Below are positions 26,103 to 36,012 of a DNA stretch of 64,000 nucleotides, piece after piece. The notes beneath the pieces were generated by a model, which was not told the origin of the DNA, did not search any database, and saw nothing but the letters and a program-made list of their open reading frames with translations. Each line of letters opens with the position of its first letter. Positions within the stretch are counted from its first letter, which is position 1. This stretch comes from Dyella lutea (GTDB lineage Bacteria; Pseudomonadota; Gammaproteobacteria; Xanthomonadales; Rhodanobacteraceae), in NCBI RefSeq assembly GCF_024158035.1, contig NZ_JAMZEK010000001.1, positions 1,158,001 through 1,222,000 of the forward strand. The letters run 5' to 3'. A program made the translations under genes and the position numbers.

Positions 26103-26576
26103 ATGTCATCCAGCGTGCTTGCGCTGTACCGCCGTATCACCCGCTGGCCGCTCGGCCACTGGCTGTTCTCGCGAGCGGTGTGCCTGAAGGCGCCGTATTT
26201 CGCGACCATTGCGCCCCGCTTCGTGGAACTGGCTCCCGGTCGTTGCGTGGTGCGTATCCGTGACCGTCGCCGCGTGCACAATCATATCGGCACCGTGCAT
26301 GCAATCGCCCTGTGCAACATGGCCGAACTCAGTGCCGGGGTGATGACCGACGCCACCATCCCGGAGGACATGCGCTGGATCCCCAAGGGCATGGAAGTGC
26401 GTTATCTGAAGAAGGCCGTGGGCACGCTGCACGCGACCGCGACAACCACGGTCCCGGCAACCTCGGTCGCGACTGGCTACGAGTGGCCTGTCGCGGTAAG
26501 AGTGACCGATGGCGCCGGCGAGGCAGTGTTCGAAGCCGAGGTACGGATGTGGGTTTCGCCCCGATCCCGCGGCTAG
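26103..26576 (+). CDS. DUF4442-type hotdog protein (thioesterase-like)
   Basis: A 157-residue protein with features of the DUF4442/YiiD-like hotdog thioesterase group: an N-terminal amphipathic helix, then RVHNHIGTVHAIALCNMAELSAG, typical of the hotdog central helix, and MRWIPKGMEVRYLKKAVG. It may cleave acyl-CoA or bind acyl chains, in keeping with fadE just upstream. ATG 26103 is preferred over ATG 26091 because a GGGGGGAC ribosome-binding stretch lies just before it. A terminator separates it from fadE, so read-through or a separate promoter is needed. Confidence 0.75.
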   Translation: MSSSVLALYRRITRWPLGHWLFSRAVCLKAPYFATIAPRFVELAPGRCVVRIRDRRRVHNHIGTVHAIALCNMAELSAGVMTDATIPEDMRWIPKGMEVRYLKKAVGTLHATATTTVPATSVATGYEWPVAVRVTDGAGEAVFEAEVRMWVSPRSRG

Positions 26577-26847
26577 TGGAACAGTCGGCGTAGTCGCCTG
26601 GCGCGCTCCGCCCCCGCTGGGGCTTCGCCTCCTGGAGCGCGCAGTCGGCCTTCTGGTGCGGCAGCTGCTCGTCCCACGGTCCGTCGTGCCACGGCGTGAT
26701 GCCCCGGCTGGCGCTGGCGTTTGCCATGAGATGTCCATCGCGGCGAGCAAGTGGGACTGGATGGGCAGCCGGCGCTCGGTATCGGCCGTCCAGTCGGTCA
26801 GGATGATCAGCGTGCTGACGCGCGTCCCGTGTTGTGCCAGCTCATCA

Positions 26848-26874
26848 TCCCGGGCTTCAGCCCGCTCCCATGCC
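26848..26874. repeat. Half REP-like element
   Basis: CCGGGCTTCAGCCCGCTCCCAT carries the GGGCTTCAGCCC palindrome and the CTCCCA head of the REP family seen at 1980 and 45641, but no inverted partner is present. Confidence 0.55.
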
Positions 26875-27340
26875 CGGCTTGCCATGGCGCACCCGCGACC
26901 AACGCAGCACTCGGGTGTGCCTCCCGGATCGGCGACGGTCCAGCTGGTCGGCCGCGGCGGATCGTTGGCGACAAGCCGGCGCAGTGGGGTTCATGCTTGC
27001 GTCACGGCCGGCGTACACGTGCTCCTGCGATGCTCCTGCCGCGCCGTTGAGCAGATGTCGCTCGCGCAAGCCCTGTCCGGTCTGGTCGAGCGGGATCGGT
27101 ACTGCGTGGGTGCGTGGCGAGCCATCGCGCGCGGAGTTGTACGCATCGGCCCATGCGCGGAGCCGGTGTCGCCCCAAGCCAGGCAAGGCGGGTGCAATCC
27201 GGTGGGTGCATTCCGGCACGAGGGACCTCGTCGTCACCCATATCCATCCGAGGCTTGGCGCGGCATTCGTCCGGAATGGCTTGCCCCGTTGCAGTGCGCC
27301 GCAGCATTACACCCGAAGAAATTTCGGATAGGGTTCGTGC

Positions 27341-27372
27341 ACGTGGAATTTAGATCGATCTAAATTCCACGT
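27341..27372. promoter_or_regulatory. 32-base perfect palindrome, candidate operator
   Basis: The 16 bases at 27341-27356 are the exact reverse complement of 27357-27372, with the centre GATCGATC and AT-rich flanks inside GC-rich DNA. It lies 90 bases before the receptor ATG, where an operator would be expected. LacI-family regulators often bind such palindromes before receptor/tryptophan-halogenase loci in Xanthomonads and Caulobacter. No lacI gene is in the window. Confidence 0.7.
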
Positions 27373-27462
27373 CTCAAATCAGGGGCTGTGAATGCTTCGG
27401 AGGGGCGAGCCAAGGGGCGGCTGCTCTGGAGTCGTGCTGATCCAGATCCAAGGGGTATAGAT

Positions 27463-30400
27463 ATGAAACGTCAATCCGTGCCGGCCAGGATGCTGACCGT
27501 GGCCGTGCTGTCGGCGTTGTACTGCGTGGGGGCCCAGGCGCAGGCCGATGCCGGGGACAAGGCCCAGCAGAGCCAGGCGCAACAGGGCAAGGCAACGCAA
27601 AAGAAGGCGAAGCAGGACAAGGTGGTCTCGCTGGACAAGATCACGGTCTCCGGCTACCGCTACTCGATCGAGAAGAGCCTGGACCAGAAGCGCGAAGCCA
27701 ATGCCGTCGTCGAGGTCATCACCGCCGAGGACATCGGCAAGTTCCCCGACAAGAACGTGGCTGATGCGTTGCAGCGCGTGCCCGGCGTGATCATCAGCCG
27801 CGACGGCGGCGAGGGCAAGAACGTCAGCGTCCGCGGTCTGTCCTCGGAGCTGACGTTGACCGAATTGAACGGCAACTACATCGCCACGGCCGAATCCAAC
27901 GGCGACCCGACGCGCTCGTTCAACTACACGCTGCTGCCGTCGAACATGCTCTCTAGTGCCGAGCTGTTCAAGACGCCGGAAGCGCGCATCGACGAGGGCG
28001 GAATCGGCGGCACGGTGATCCTGCACACCCGCCGTCCGCTGGACATGAAGGCGAACTCCGGCTTCGTTTCTGCCGAGGGCACCTGGGCCGACACGACCAA
28101 GAAGACCGACGGACAGTTCTCCGGCTTGTATTCCTGGCACGACAAGGACGACCGCCTCGGTATCCTCGTCGGCTACACCACCCAGCGACGCACGACGCGC
28201 ACGATGGGCGCCAGCACCGAGAACTGGCAGTGGTACGGCGACGACTACAACGGGCATCCGGCCACCGACGTCAACGGCAGGCCGTCGGGCATGACCGGCT
28301 ACTGGTGGGGGCAGTCGGGGTTCAACGACCAGAACCACCCGTACACCGGCCCCTTCGTCAATGGTTCGCCCACCGGCTGCGGCTATTACTGCAATTTCGC
28401 GATGCCGACCTCGGTCAACCTCAACATCAAGGACGAGCAGCGCGAGCGCAAGGGCGGGCAGTTGACCGTGCAGTTCCGGCCGGTGGACCAGCTCACCCTG
28501 ACCGCCAACTACTTCCGCTTCGACCTGTCGCAGGACTCGCAGACCAATACGCTGAAGATCCCGGAATGGAACCTGGCCCGATACAACGGTGACGGCAACT
28601 GGCCCGGTGGCCGCATGCTCGACGGGCTGACTTTTGATCCCAGCGGCACCATCGTCACCGGCGCCAACTATTCGGTGCATCCGGGCAAGACCTACTACTG
28701 CAGCAGTGCCGAGGCGGCTGCGGGCGGACTGACCAATACCGGCGGCTTTGGTCCGGACGACTGCACCATCCCCACGCCGCAGATCACCGGCAGCTACAAC
28801 CGCGAGCATGCGTTGTCGCAGACCATTGACCTCGGCGGCGAGTGGGAGGGCGAGTCGTTCAACGCCAGCTTCAAGGCCGGCCGCACCTGGGCCCAGGGCG
28901 GTCCGCAACTGCAGCTCTCGGTACCGATCAAGCCGCGCCGCCAGAATGCGACGGGCGACTACGACCTCGGCAACTATATGAGCGCCTGGAGCCTGGTCGG
29001 CACGCCGACGATGACGTTCTCGCCGGAATTGCTGCAGAACCTCAAGAATGGCATCGGCGAGATCGACCTCGGTTCGACCGGTTCTTCCTGGACACGCAAC
29101 GCGACCCGGCAGAAGTATGCCCAGGCCGATTTCACCTGGCTCGCCTACGGCAACTGGCTGGACTCGCTGCAGTTCGGCGTGAAGTACCGAGACGGCGGCA
29201 CCCATCGCAGCACCGGCAACAACTACTGGGTCTGCCAGGGTACCGATCCCTCCAACTACGACAACCGCTTCCAGAACGGCTGCGACCCGAATGCCTCGGT
29301 GTTCCAGCCGCAGTTCCTGTACGGGCAGTCGCTGGGCGACATCGCAGGCGGCATCCGCGCCAGTGCCTTCCCGGCGATCAACTACCCGGCCTACATCGCC
29401 TATCTGAACCAGACCTACGGCGGCATGCAGACCCGCAACGAGAACAACTTCGTCTACAACGTCGACGAGAAGATCTACTCGGGTTACCTGCAGGCGAACT
29501 TCAAGACCGAGCGCCTTCGCGGCAACTTCGGCGTGCATATCGCGCGTACCCGGCAGCACGCCGACTCGACGGACCAGGTCGACTACTACAACGACTACTT
29601 CTTCAACGGACCCAACGGCAGCCCGGCACCCTGCCAGACCGGCGGCCTGCCGGCGGTGGGTGCACCCGCCGGGTCCGGCTGCGTCAGCGGCTTCACGACG
29701 CTGCCGGACAGCCAGACCAACCCGGCCACCGGGCACATTTCCTCGTTCGTGGTCAGTTCGCTCGATCGTACCTACACCGACGTCCTGCCGAGCTTCAACA
29801 TCGCCTACGACCTGACCGACAGCCTGCTGCTGCGCGGCGCCGCGTCCAAGGTGATTTCGCGTCCGAGCTACAACGACATCGCCGCCCCCGGCGGCCTGCA
29901 GTACTACAGCCAGGAATACGTCAACGACCGTCGCCTGATCGGTGGCGGCGACGAGGTGGGCTGGTACGGCGCAGGCAGCAACAAGAACCTGCAGCCGTAC
30001 AAGGCCACCCAGTACGACCTGGCACTGGAGTGGTATTTCCATCCGGGCTCCGTGCTCGGCGCCGACCTGTTCCGCAAGAACGTCAGCAACTTCTCGGTGC
30101 CGGTGGTGCAGAACGTCTCGATGGACGTCGGTGGCCAGAAGGTGACCGTGCAAAACTACTCGACCACCGCCGGCGGCCGCAATGGCGTGTCCGAAGGCGT
30201 CGAGCTGTACGCCCAGCACACGCTCGATTTCGGTCTGGGCTTCCAGGTCAACTACACCTACAACAAGACCAACGAGGCGGCCATCACCCTCGGCGACGGC
30301 ACCGCGATCGGCAAGTCGCCGCTGGTCGGCAGTGCCAAGAACCAGGCCAACTTCACCGTGTTCTACGAAACCGCCCGGTTCCTGGCGCGGGCCTCGTACA

Positions 30401-30642
30401 ACCGGCGCGGCCAGGTGGTCGACGGGCTCGACAACGGCCTGAACGTCTACGAGGAGCCATATCAGCAGATCGACCTCAATGCGGCGTACAACATCACCAA
30501 GGCGCTCAGCGCGTCTGCTTCGGTGCTCAACCTGACCAAGGAGGAGTCGCGTTCGCACCTGGGCAACGACACCAAGGCCCGCTTCTACTCCAACGGTTAC
30601 GCCGGTCGCATCGTCTACATGGGCCTGACGTACAAGTTCTGA
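27463..30642 (+). CDS. TonB-dependent outer-membrane receptor
   Basis: A 1059-residue receptor. Signal peptide at about 1-28 (MLTVAVLSALYCVGAQAQA), then a Gln/Lys-rich linker and a TonB-box-like DKITVSGYRYS. The plug holds AEDIGKFPDKNVADALQRVPGV and VSVRGLSSELTLTELNG, the 22-strand barrel follows, and the chain ends in GLTYKF with the terminal Phe expected for barrel insertion. The long form and the following tryptophan-halogenase-like gene are typical of carbohydrate-uptake receptors in Xanthomonads, so an oligosaccharide ligand is inferred. ATG 27463 has AAGGGG upstream and starts the signal peptide. A terminator separates it from the next gene. Confidence 0.92.
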   Translation: MKRQSVPARMLTVAVLSALYCVGAQAQADAGDKAQQSQAQQGKATQKKAKQDKVVSLDKITVSGYRYSIEKSLDQKREANAVVEVITAEDIGKFPDKNVADALQRVPGVIISRDGGEGKNVSVRGLSSELTLTELNGNYIATAESNGDPTRSFNYTLLPSNMLSSAELFKTPEARIDEGGIGGTVILHTRRPLDMKANSGFVSAEGTWADTTKKTDGQFSGLYSWHDKDDRLGILVGYTTQRRTTRTMGASTENWQWYGDDYNGHPATDVNGRPSGMTGYWWGQSGFNDQNHPYTGPFVNGSPTGCGYYCNFAMPTSVNLNIKDEQRERKGGQLTVQFRPVDQLTLTANYFRFDLSQDSQTNTLKIPEWNLARYNGDGNWPGGRMLDGLTFDPSGTIVTGANYSVHPGKTYYCSSAEAAAGGLTNTGGFGPDDCTIPTPQITGSYNREHALSQTIDLGGEWEGESFNASFKAGRTWAQGGPQLQLSVPIKPRRQNATGDYDLGNYMSAWSLVGTPTMTFSPELLQNLKNGIGEIDLGSTGSSWTRNATRQKYAQADFTWLAYGNWLDSLQFGVKYRDGGTHRSTGNNYWVCQGTDPSNYDNRFQNGCDPNASVFQPQFLYGQSLGDIAGGIRASAFPAINYPAYIAYLNQTYGGMQTRNENNFVYNVDEKIYSGYLQANFKTERLRGNFGVHIARTRQHADSTDQVDYYNDYFFNGPNGSPAPCQTGGLPAVGAPAGSGCVSGFTTLPDSQTNPATGHISSFVVSSLDRTYTDVLPSFNIAYDLTDSLLLRGAASKVISRPSYNDIAAPGGLQYYSQEYVNDRRLIGGGDEVGWYGAGSNKNLQPYKATQYDLALEWYFHPGSVLGADLFRKNVSNFSVPVVQNVSMDVGGQKVTVQNYSTTAGGRNGVSEGVELYAQHTLDFGLGFQVNYTYNKTNEAAITLGDGTAIGKSPLVGSAKNQANFTVFYETARFLARASYNRRGQVVDGLDNGLNVYEEPYQQIDLNAAYNITKALSASASVLNLTKEESRSHLGNDTKARFYSNGYAGRIVYMGLTYKF

Positions 30643-30661
30643 GGCAACGGATCCTCCCGCG

Positions 30662-30698
30662 ACGGCAGGGCCTGTACTTTTGCAGGTCCTGCCGTTTT
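30662..30698 (+). terminator. Terminator/attenuator between receptor and halogenase-like gene
   Basis: A 13-base stem (30662-30674 with 30683-30695, one G-T pair) is followed by TTTT. It lies 19 bases past the receptor stop and 33 before the next ATG, so it would lower expression of the downstream gene relative to the receptor. Confidence 0.8.
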
Positions 30699-30730
30699 CA
30701 TTCACGGATCTCATCCCGGGCGCAGGGGCA

Positions 30731-32248
30731 ATGAACGACCACCGGATCAGGAACATCGTCGTCGTGGGCGGCGGCAGCGCCGGCTGGATGGCGGCGGCGA
30801 CCTTGGCTACCTACGTCGGCGAGGGCGCCACGATCCGCCTGGTCGAGTCCGAGGAGATCGGTATCGTCGGCGTGGGCGAGGCCAGCGTGCCGCACATGCA
30901 GACGTTCAACCGTTCGGTTCTGGGCATCGACGAGTGCGAGTTCGTGGTCCGCACCCAGGCCACCTTCAAACTGGGTATCCAGTTCAATGACTGGGGCCGC
31001 ATCGGCGAGAGCTATATCCACGGTTTCGGCAAGATCGGCCGCGGCCTGGGGCCGCTGCCGTTCCACCAGTTCTGGCTGAAGCTGTTCCTCGGCGGACGCG
31101 CGGAGCCGATCGGCGCCTATTCGCTGCAGACCGTGGCAGCACCGATGGGGCGTTTCATGGCGAGCGCCGGCGACGCGCCACCCGGCTCGCCGCTGAGCGA
31201 CATTGCCTACGCCTACCACTTCGACGCGGCCGCGTACGCCGGCTACCTGCGCGGCCTGGCCGAAAGGCGCGGTGTGCAACGGGTGGAAGGCAAGATCGTT
31301 TCGGTGAGCCGGCGCGCGGGCGACGGATTCGTCGATGCGGTGGTGATGGAGGGCGGCGAGCGCATCGAGGGTGAGTTGTTCATCGACTGCTCGGGCTTCC
31401 GCGGCCTGCTGATCGAGCAGGCACTGCAGACCGGCTATGAGGACTGGACGCACTGGCTTCCCTGCGACCGCGCGATGGCGGTGGCGTGCGAGATCACCGG
31501 GCCGCCGTTGCCCTACACGCGCGCCACGGCAAGGCCGGCCGGATGGCAGTGGCGCATTCCGTTGCAGCACCGAGTGGGCAATGGCTACGTGTACGCCAGC
31601 GGGCAGATCAGCGACGACGAGGCGGCCGCGACCCTGCTGGCGAACCTGGACGGCCCGGCGTTGGGCGATCCGCGCCCGCTGCGCTTCACCACCGGCCGGC
31701 GCAAGCGGTTCTGGGACCGGAACGTGGTGGCGCTGGGGCTCGCCGCCGGCTTCATGGAGCCGCTGGAGTCGACCAGCATCTACCTGATCCAGTCGGGTCT
31801 GCAGCGGTTGCTGGGCTTGTTCCCCGATCGCGATTTCGACCCGATGCTGGTCGAGCGCTACAACCGCGAAACGATCTTCGAGTACGAAAAGACCCGCGAC
31901 TTCCTGATCCTGCACTACAAGGCGACGGAGCGTGACGACACGCCGTTCTGGGATACGTGCCGCACCATGGAGGTGCCTGCTTCGCTGCAGGAGAACATCG
32001 ACCTGTTCCGCGCCAGCGGCCGCTTCTTCCGCGATGCGGAGGAATTCTTCGCGCTGCCGAGCTGGATCCAGGTGATGCTGGGGCAGGGCATCGTGCCGCG
32101 CAGCTACCACCCGGTGGTGGACCGCATGCCCGAGGCCGAGCTGGTGCAGTTCGTCGAGCGCGTGCGCCAGTCGATGGCCGAGGCAGCGGCGGCGATGCCG
32201 ATGCACCAGGTGTTCATCGACCGCTACTGCAAGGCGCCGGCCCCTTGA
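30731..32248 (+). CDS. Tryptophan-halogenase-family flavoprotein
   Basis: A 505-residue FAD protein of the PrnA-like superfamily. It has the FAD motif GGGSAGW (13-19), the lysine equivalent to PrnA K79 at K80 (ATFKLG), the WxWxIP motif at 272-277 (WQWRIP) and a glutamate in MEPLEST near 343-346. The catalytic set for hypohalous-acid chemistry is therefore formally present. However, relatives beside TonB receptors are common in carbohydrate-use loci and their true substrate is not established. Halogenation should not be assumed. Follows the receptor gene on the same strand. Confidence 0.88.
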   Translation: MNDHRIRNIVVVGGGSAGWMAAATLATYVGEGATIRLVESEEIGIVGVGEASVPHMQTFNRSVLGIDECEFVVRTQATFKLGIQFNDWGRIGESYIHGFGKIGRGLGPLPFHQFWLKLFLGGRAEPIGAYSLQTVAAPMGRFMASAGDAPPGSPLSDIAYAYHFDAAAYAGYLRGLAERRGVQRVEGKIVSVSRRAGDGFVDAVVMEGGERIEGELFIDCSGFRGLLIEQALQTGYEDWTHWLPCDRAMAVACEITGPPLPYTRATARPAGWQWRIPLQHRVGNGYVYASGQISDDEAAATLLANLDGPALGDPRPLRFTTGRRKRFWDRNVVALGLAAGFMEPLESTSIYLIQSGLQRLLGLFPDRDFDPMLVERYNRETIFEYEKTRDFLILHYKATERDDTPFWDTCRTMEVPASLQENIDLFRASGRFFRDAEEFFALPSWIQVMLGQGIVPRSYHPVVDRMPEAELVQFVERVRQSMAEAAAAMPMHQVFIDRYCKAPAP

Positions 32249-32273
32249 GCCCCGCACGCCTTGCTGCGGAAGG

Positions 32274-33875
<1,602 letters not shown>

Positions 33876-34053
33876 GGGGCAAGAGTCATGCTGGCCAACT
33901 GGTCATTGTAGCGTGGCCGGACTGCCATCGGCGGCCGATTCCCGCCCAGGCCCGCACCCCCCACTCACCGCCATTTCACACTCCGGCAGCCCGGGATCGG
34001 GGATGATGTAGATGCCGCCAACGGCAAGACGAATCGATTCAGGAGGAATTGAT

Positions 34054-34395
34054 ATGCGCATCGTGAGCTTTCCCGCCATGGCCATGGCATCCCTGTTGAC
34101 CCTGAGCGGAGCCTGCGGGGCACAGGAAGTCCACCAGAACGTGATACCCACCGCCGTGCCGATCACCCCCAGGGCCACCCAACTCAAGCGCTGCGAGAAC
34201 TTCGGCAATCTGGTCCGGATGGCGGCCGATGCCCGCGATCGGCAGATACCGCAGAGCCGCTTCACCTCACGCTTCGGGCCCCGCAAGCTGAGTCAGGGCA
34301 TGCTGGGCGTGATACACGACGTATACGCAAGCAAGCAGAGTCCCGCGGCCCTGCAGGAACAGATGCAGAAGCAGTGCGAGGCCCGCATTTCCTGA
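34054..34395 (+). CDS. Small exported protein of unknown function
   Basis: A 113-residue product that I do not recognise. It begins with a signal-peptide-like MRIVSFPAMAMASLLTLSG, cut around GACGAQ, and the mature part has two cysteines (KRCENFG and KQCEARIS) that could form one disulfide. An almost perfect ribosome site, AGGAGG at 34041-34046, eight bases before ATG 34054, strongly supports translation. A palindromic terminator follows 39 bases after the stop, so it is a single-gene transcript. Confidence 0.7.
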   Translation: MRIVSFPAMAMASLLTLSGACGAQEVHQNVIPTAVPITPRATQLKRCENFGNLVRMAADARDRQIPQSRFTSRFGPRKLSQGMLGVIHDVYASKQSPAALQEQMQKQCEARIS

Positions 34396-34434
34396 TGCCT
34401 TCACCTGCCGCGTGTATCGCGGTCTGTCCTGACA

Positions 34435-34460
34435 AAAGGCCCGGCAATTGCCGGGCCTTT
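34435..34460. terminator. Perfect palindromic terminator
   Basis: Thirteen bases at 34435-34447 are the exact reverse complement of 34448-34460, a GC-rich core with AAA and TTT ends. It lies between the convergent small exported protein and M20 peptidase genes and can work in both directions. Confidence 0.8.
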
Positions 34461-34488
34461 CGCTTCCCCTGGGCAGGCCCCGGCTGGG

Positions 34489-35898
34489 TCACTTGGCCAG
34501 CTTCATCAGCACCTGGTGCCAGAACTGCAGGCCAGCGCCCACCTCGGACGCCGGCAGCTTTTCGTTGAGGCCGTGGGCGAAGGTGTCGTCGGGTTTGGTG
34601 AAGGCGGCATCGACGCCGTAGCTGGGCACGCCGGCGTTGCGGAAGTACATGCTGTCGGAGGCGCCGGCGGACATGCCCGGTACGATCTCGACGCCGGGGA
34701 AGCGTGCGTGCACCGCCTCGGTCACCGCGGCGATCACGTCCGGGCGCAGCGGGGAGGCGGGGCTCTCCACGGGCTTCGGATCGAGCACGGTGATGGTTGC
34801 CGTCGGGTCGTCGATCACCTTGGTCAGCGTCTCGCGCACGCTGGCCACCGGGGTGCCCGGGAAGATCCGGCAGTTCACGTTGACGCTGGCGCTCTGCGGG
34901 AGCGCGTTCAACGCGTGGCCGCCCTGCAGCATGGTGGCCACGCACGTGGTGCGGATCTGGCCGACATAGGCCGGGTCGGCCGAAATGGTGGCCGCGGCTT
35001 TCGCGTCGTCAGGGTGGTCCGCGAACTGCAGCATCGCCGCCCCCAGTGGCCCCGGCGTGTGTGCCCCGGTGGCGCGCAGCGAGGCGCGGGTGATGTCGTT
35101 GATCATCGGTGGAAACGCGTAGGCCGCCACCTTGTCGATCGCGTGTGACAGGCGGTAGATCGCGTTGTCGGGCGAGGGCTCGCTGGAGTGGCCGCCGGGC
35201 GAGGTGAAGGTGATTCGGAAGTCCGCGTAGGTCTTTTCCGCCGCCTGGATTTCGTAGACCGAGGGCTTGCCCGTGGTTGGGTCGATGGTGCCGCCGCCGG
35301 CGTCGGCGTTGAGCAGGAATTCGGCGTCGTGGTAGCGCCTGGCCAGCTCGCGGGTGGTCGCCATATCGGTTTCTTCGTCGCCGGACAGCAGCAGCACGAT
35401 GTCGCGGCTGGGCTTGAAGCCCTCGCGCTTGAGTCGGATCAGCGTCTCCACCAGCACTACCACGGCGGTCTTCATGTCGGCGGTGCCGCGGCCGTAGAGG
35501 TAGCCGTTTTCCTGAAGCAGGGTGAACGGGTCGCGGGTCCAGTCCGCACGCTTGGCTGCCACCACGTCCATGTGGCCGGACAGGTAGATCGGCTTGCCGT
35601 GGCCGGTGCCGCGGTAGCGGGCGACCAGGGCGGCGGTTTCGCCGACCGGGATGATCTGGACGTCGTCTGCGGCGAAGCCGCCTTCCTTGAGCTTGCCGGC
35701 CAGATAGGTCGCCAGTGCCGGTACCTGGTGGTTGCCCTTGACCGTGGGCACGCTGATCGCATGGCGCAGCATGGCCATCGCCTCGCCCAGCTCGCGGGTC
35801 TGCATCGGCGGCCCGGGCGGTCCGGCGACGGCAGTGGTGGCGGTCAGGCCCAAGGCGATCAGGGCGGCCAGGGGCCGCAGGGTGCGTGCTGCTCTCAT
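34489..35898 (-). CDS. M20-family metallopeptidase, exported
   Basis: A 469-residue zinc peptidase or amidohydrolase of the M20 (ArgE/DapE/CPG2/PM20D1) family. It carries a signal peptide (MRAARTLRPLAALIALGLTATTAVA). Metal ligands are seen in IYLSGHMDVVAA, YGRGTADMKTA, LSGDEETDMATT with the catalytic glutamate, and LNADAGG. A dimerisation-domain stretch TFTSPGGHSSEPS follows. It probably acts on peptides or N-acyl amino acids in the periplasm. It begins 114 bases after the end of the upstream TonB receptor, so cotranscription is likely. Confidence 0.9.
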   Translation of the reverse strand: MRAARTLRPLAALIALGLTATTAVAGPPGPPMQTRELGEAMAMLRHAISVPTVKGNHQVPALATYLAGKLKEGGFAADDVQIIPVGETAALVARYRGTGHGKPIYLSGHMDVVAAKRADWTRDPFTLLQENGYLYGRGTADMKTAVVVLVETLIRLKREGFKPSRDIVLLLSGDEETDMATTRELARRYHDAEFLLNADAGGGTIDPTTGKPSVYEIQAAEKTYADFRITFTSPGGHSSEPSPDNAIYRLSHAIDKVAAYAFPPMINDITRASLRATGAHTPGPLGAAMLQFADHPDDAKAAATISADPAYVGQIRTTCVATMLQGGHALNALPQSASVNVNCRIFPGTPVASVRETLTKVIDDPTATITVLDPKPVESPASPLRPDVIAAVTEAVHARFPGVEIVPGMSAGASDSMYFRNAGVPSYGVDAAFTKPDDTFAHGLNEKLPASEVGAGLQFWHQVLMKLAK

Positions 35899-36012
35899 TT
35901 CGATGGTTCTCCCCAGGGTGCGTCGAGTGACGTTCGCCCGAGTATGCGTGGCGCCGCGTGCGCTGCCTATGGGGTCCCGGCCCGCGCTGGCGCGCGGGCC
36001 GGGTGGGCGGCC

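Larger units (their letters stand above)
26577..27462. other. 886-base gene-poor region upstream of the TonB receptor
   Basis: Several open frames exist on both strands, but none resembles a known protein, and their arginine/serine-rich composition looks like GC-bias noise. Visible structures are a nine-base inverted repeat (26601-26609 with 26634-26642) flanked by CAGTCGGC direct copies, a half REP near 26848, and the 32-base palindrome at 27341. It may be the debris of a lost gene plus the regulatory region of the receptor gene. Confidence 0.5.

Noticed and set aside
26106-26885. Minus-strand open frame through the gene-poor region
   Set aside because: Arg/Ser-rich with no recognised domain and overlaps the hotdog gene; no ribosome site.
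27379-30756. 1125-codon minus-strand open frame
   Set aside because: It is antisense to the TonB-dependent receptor, which has full family homology; the GC-rich codon pattern keeps the opposite frame open.
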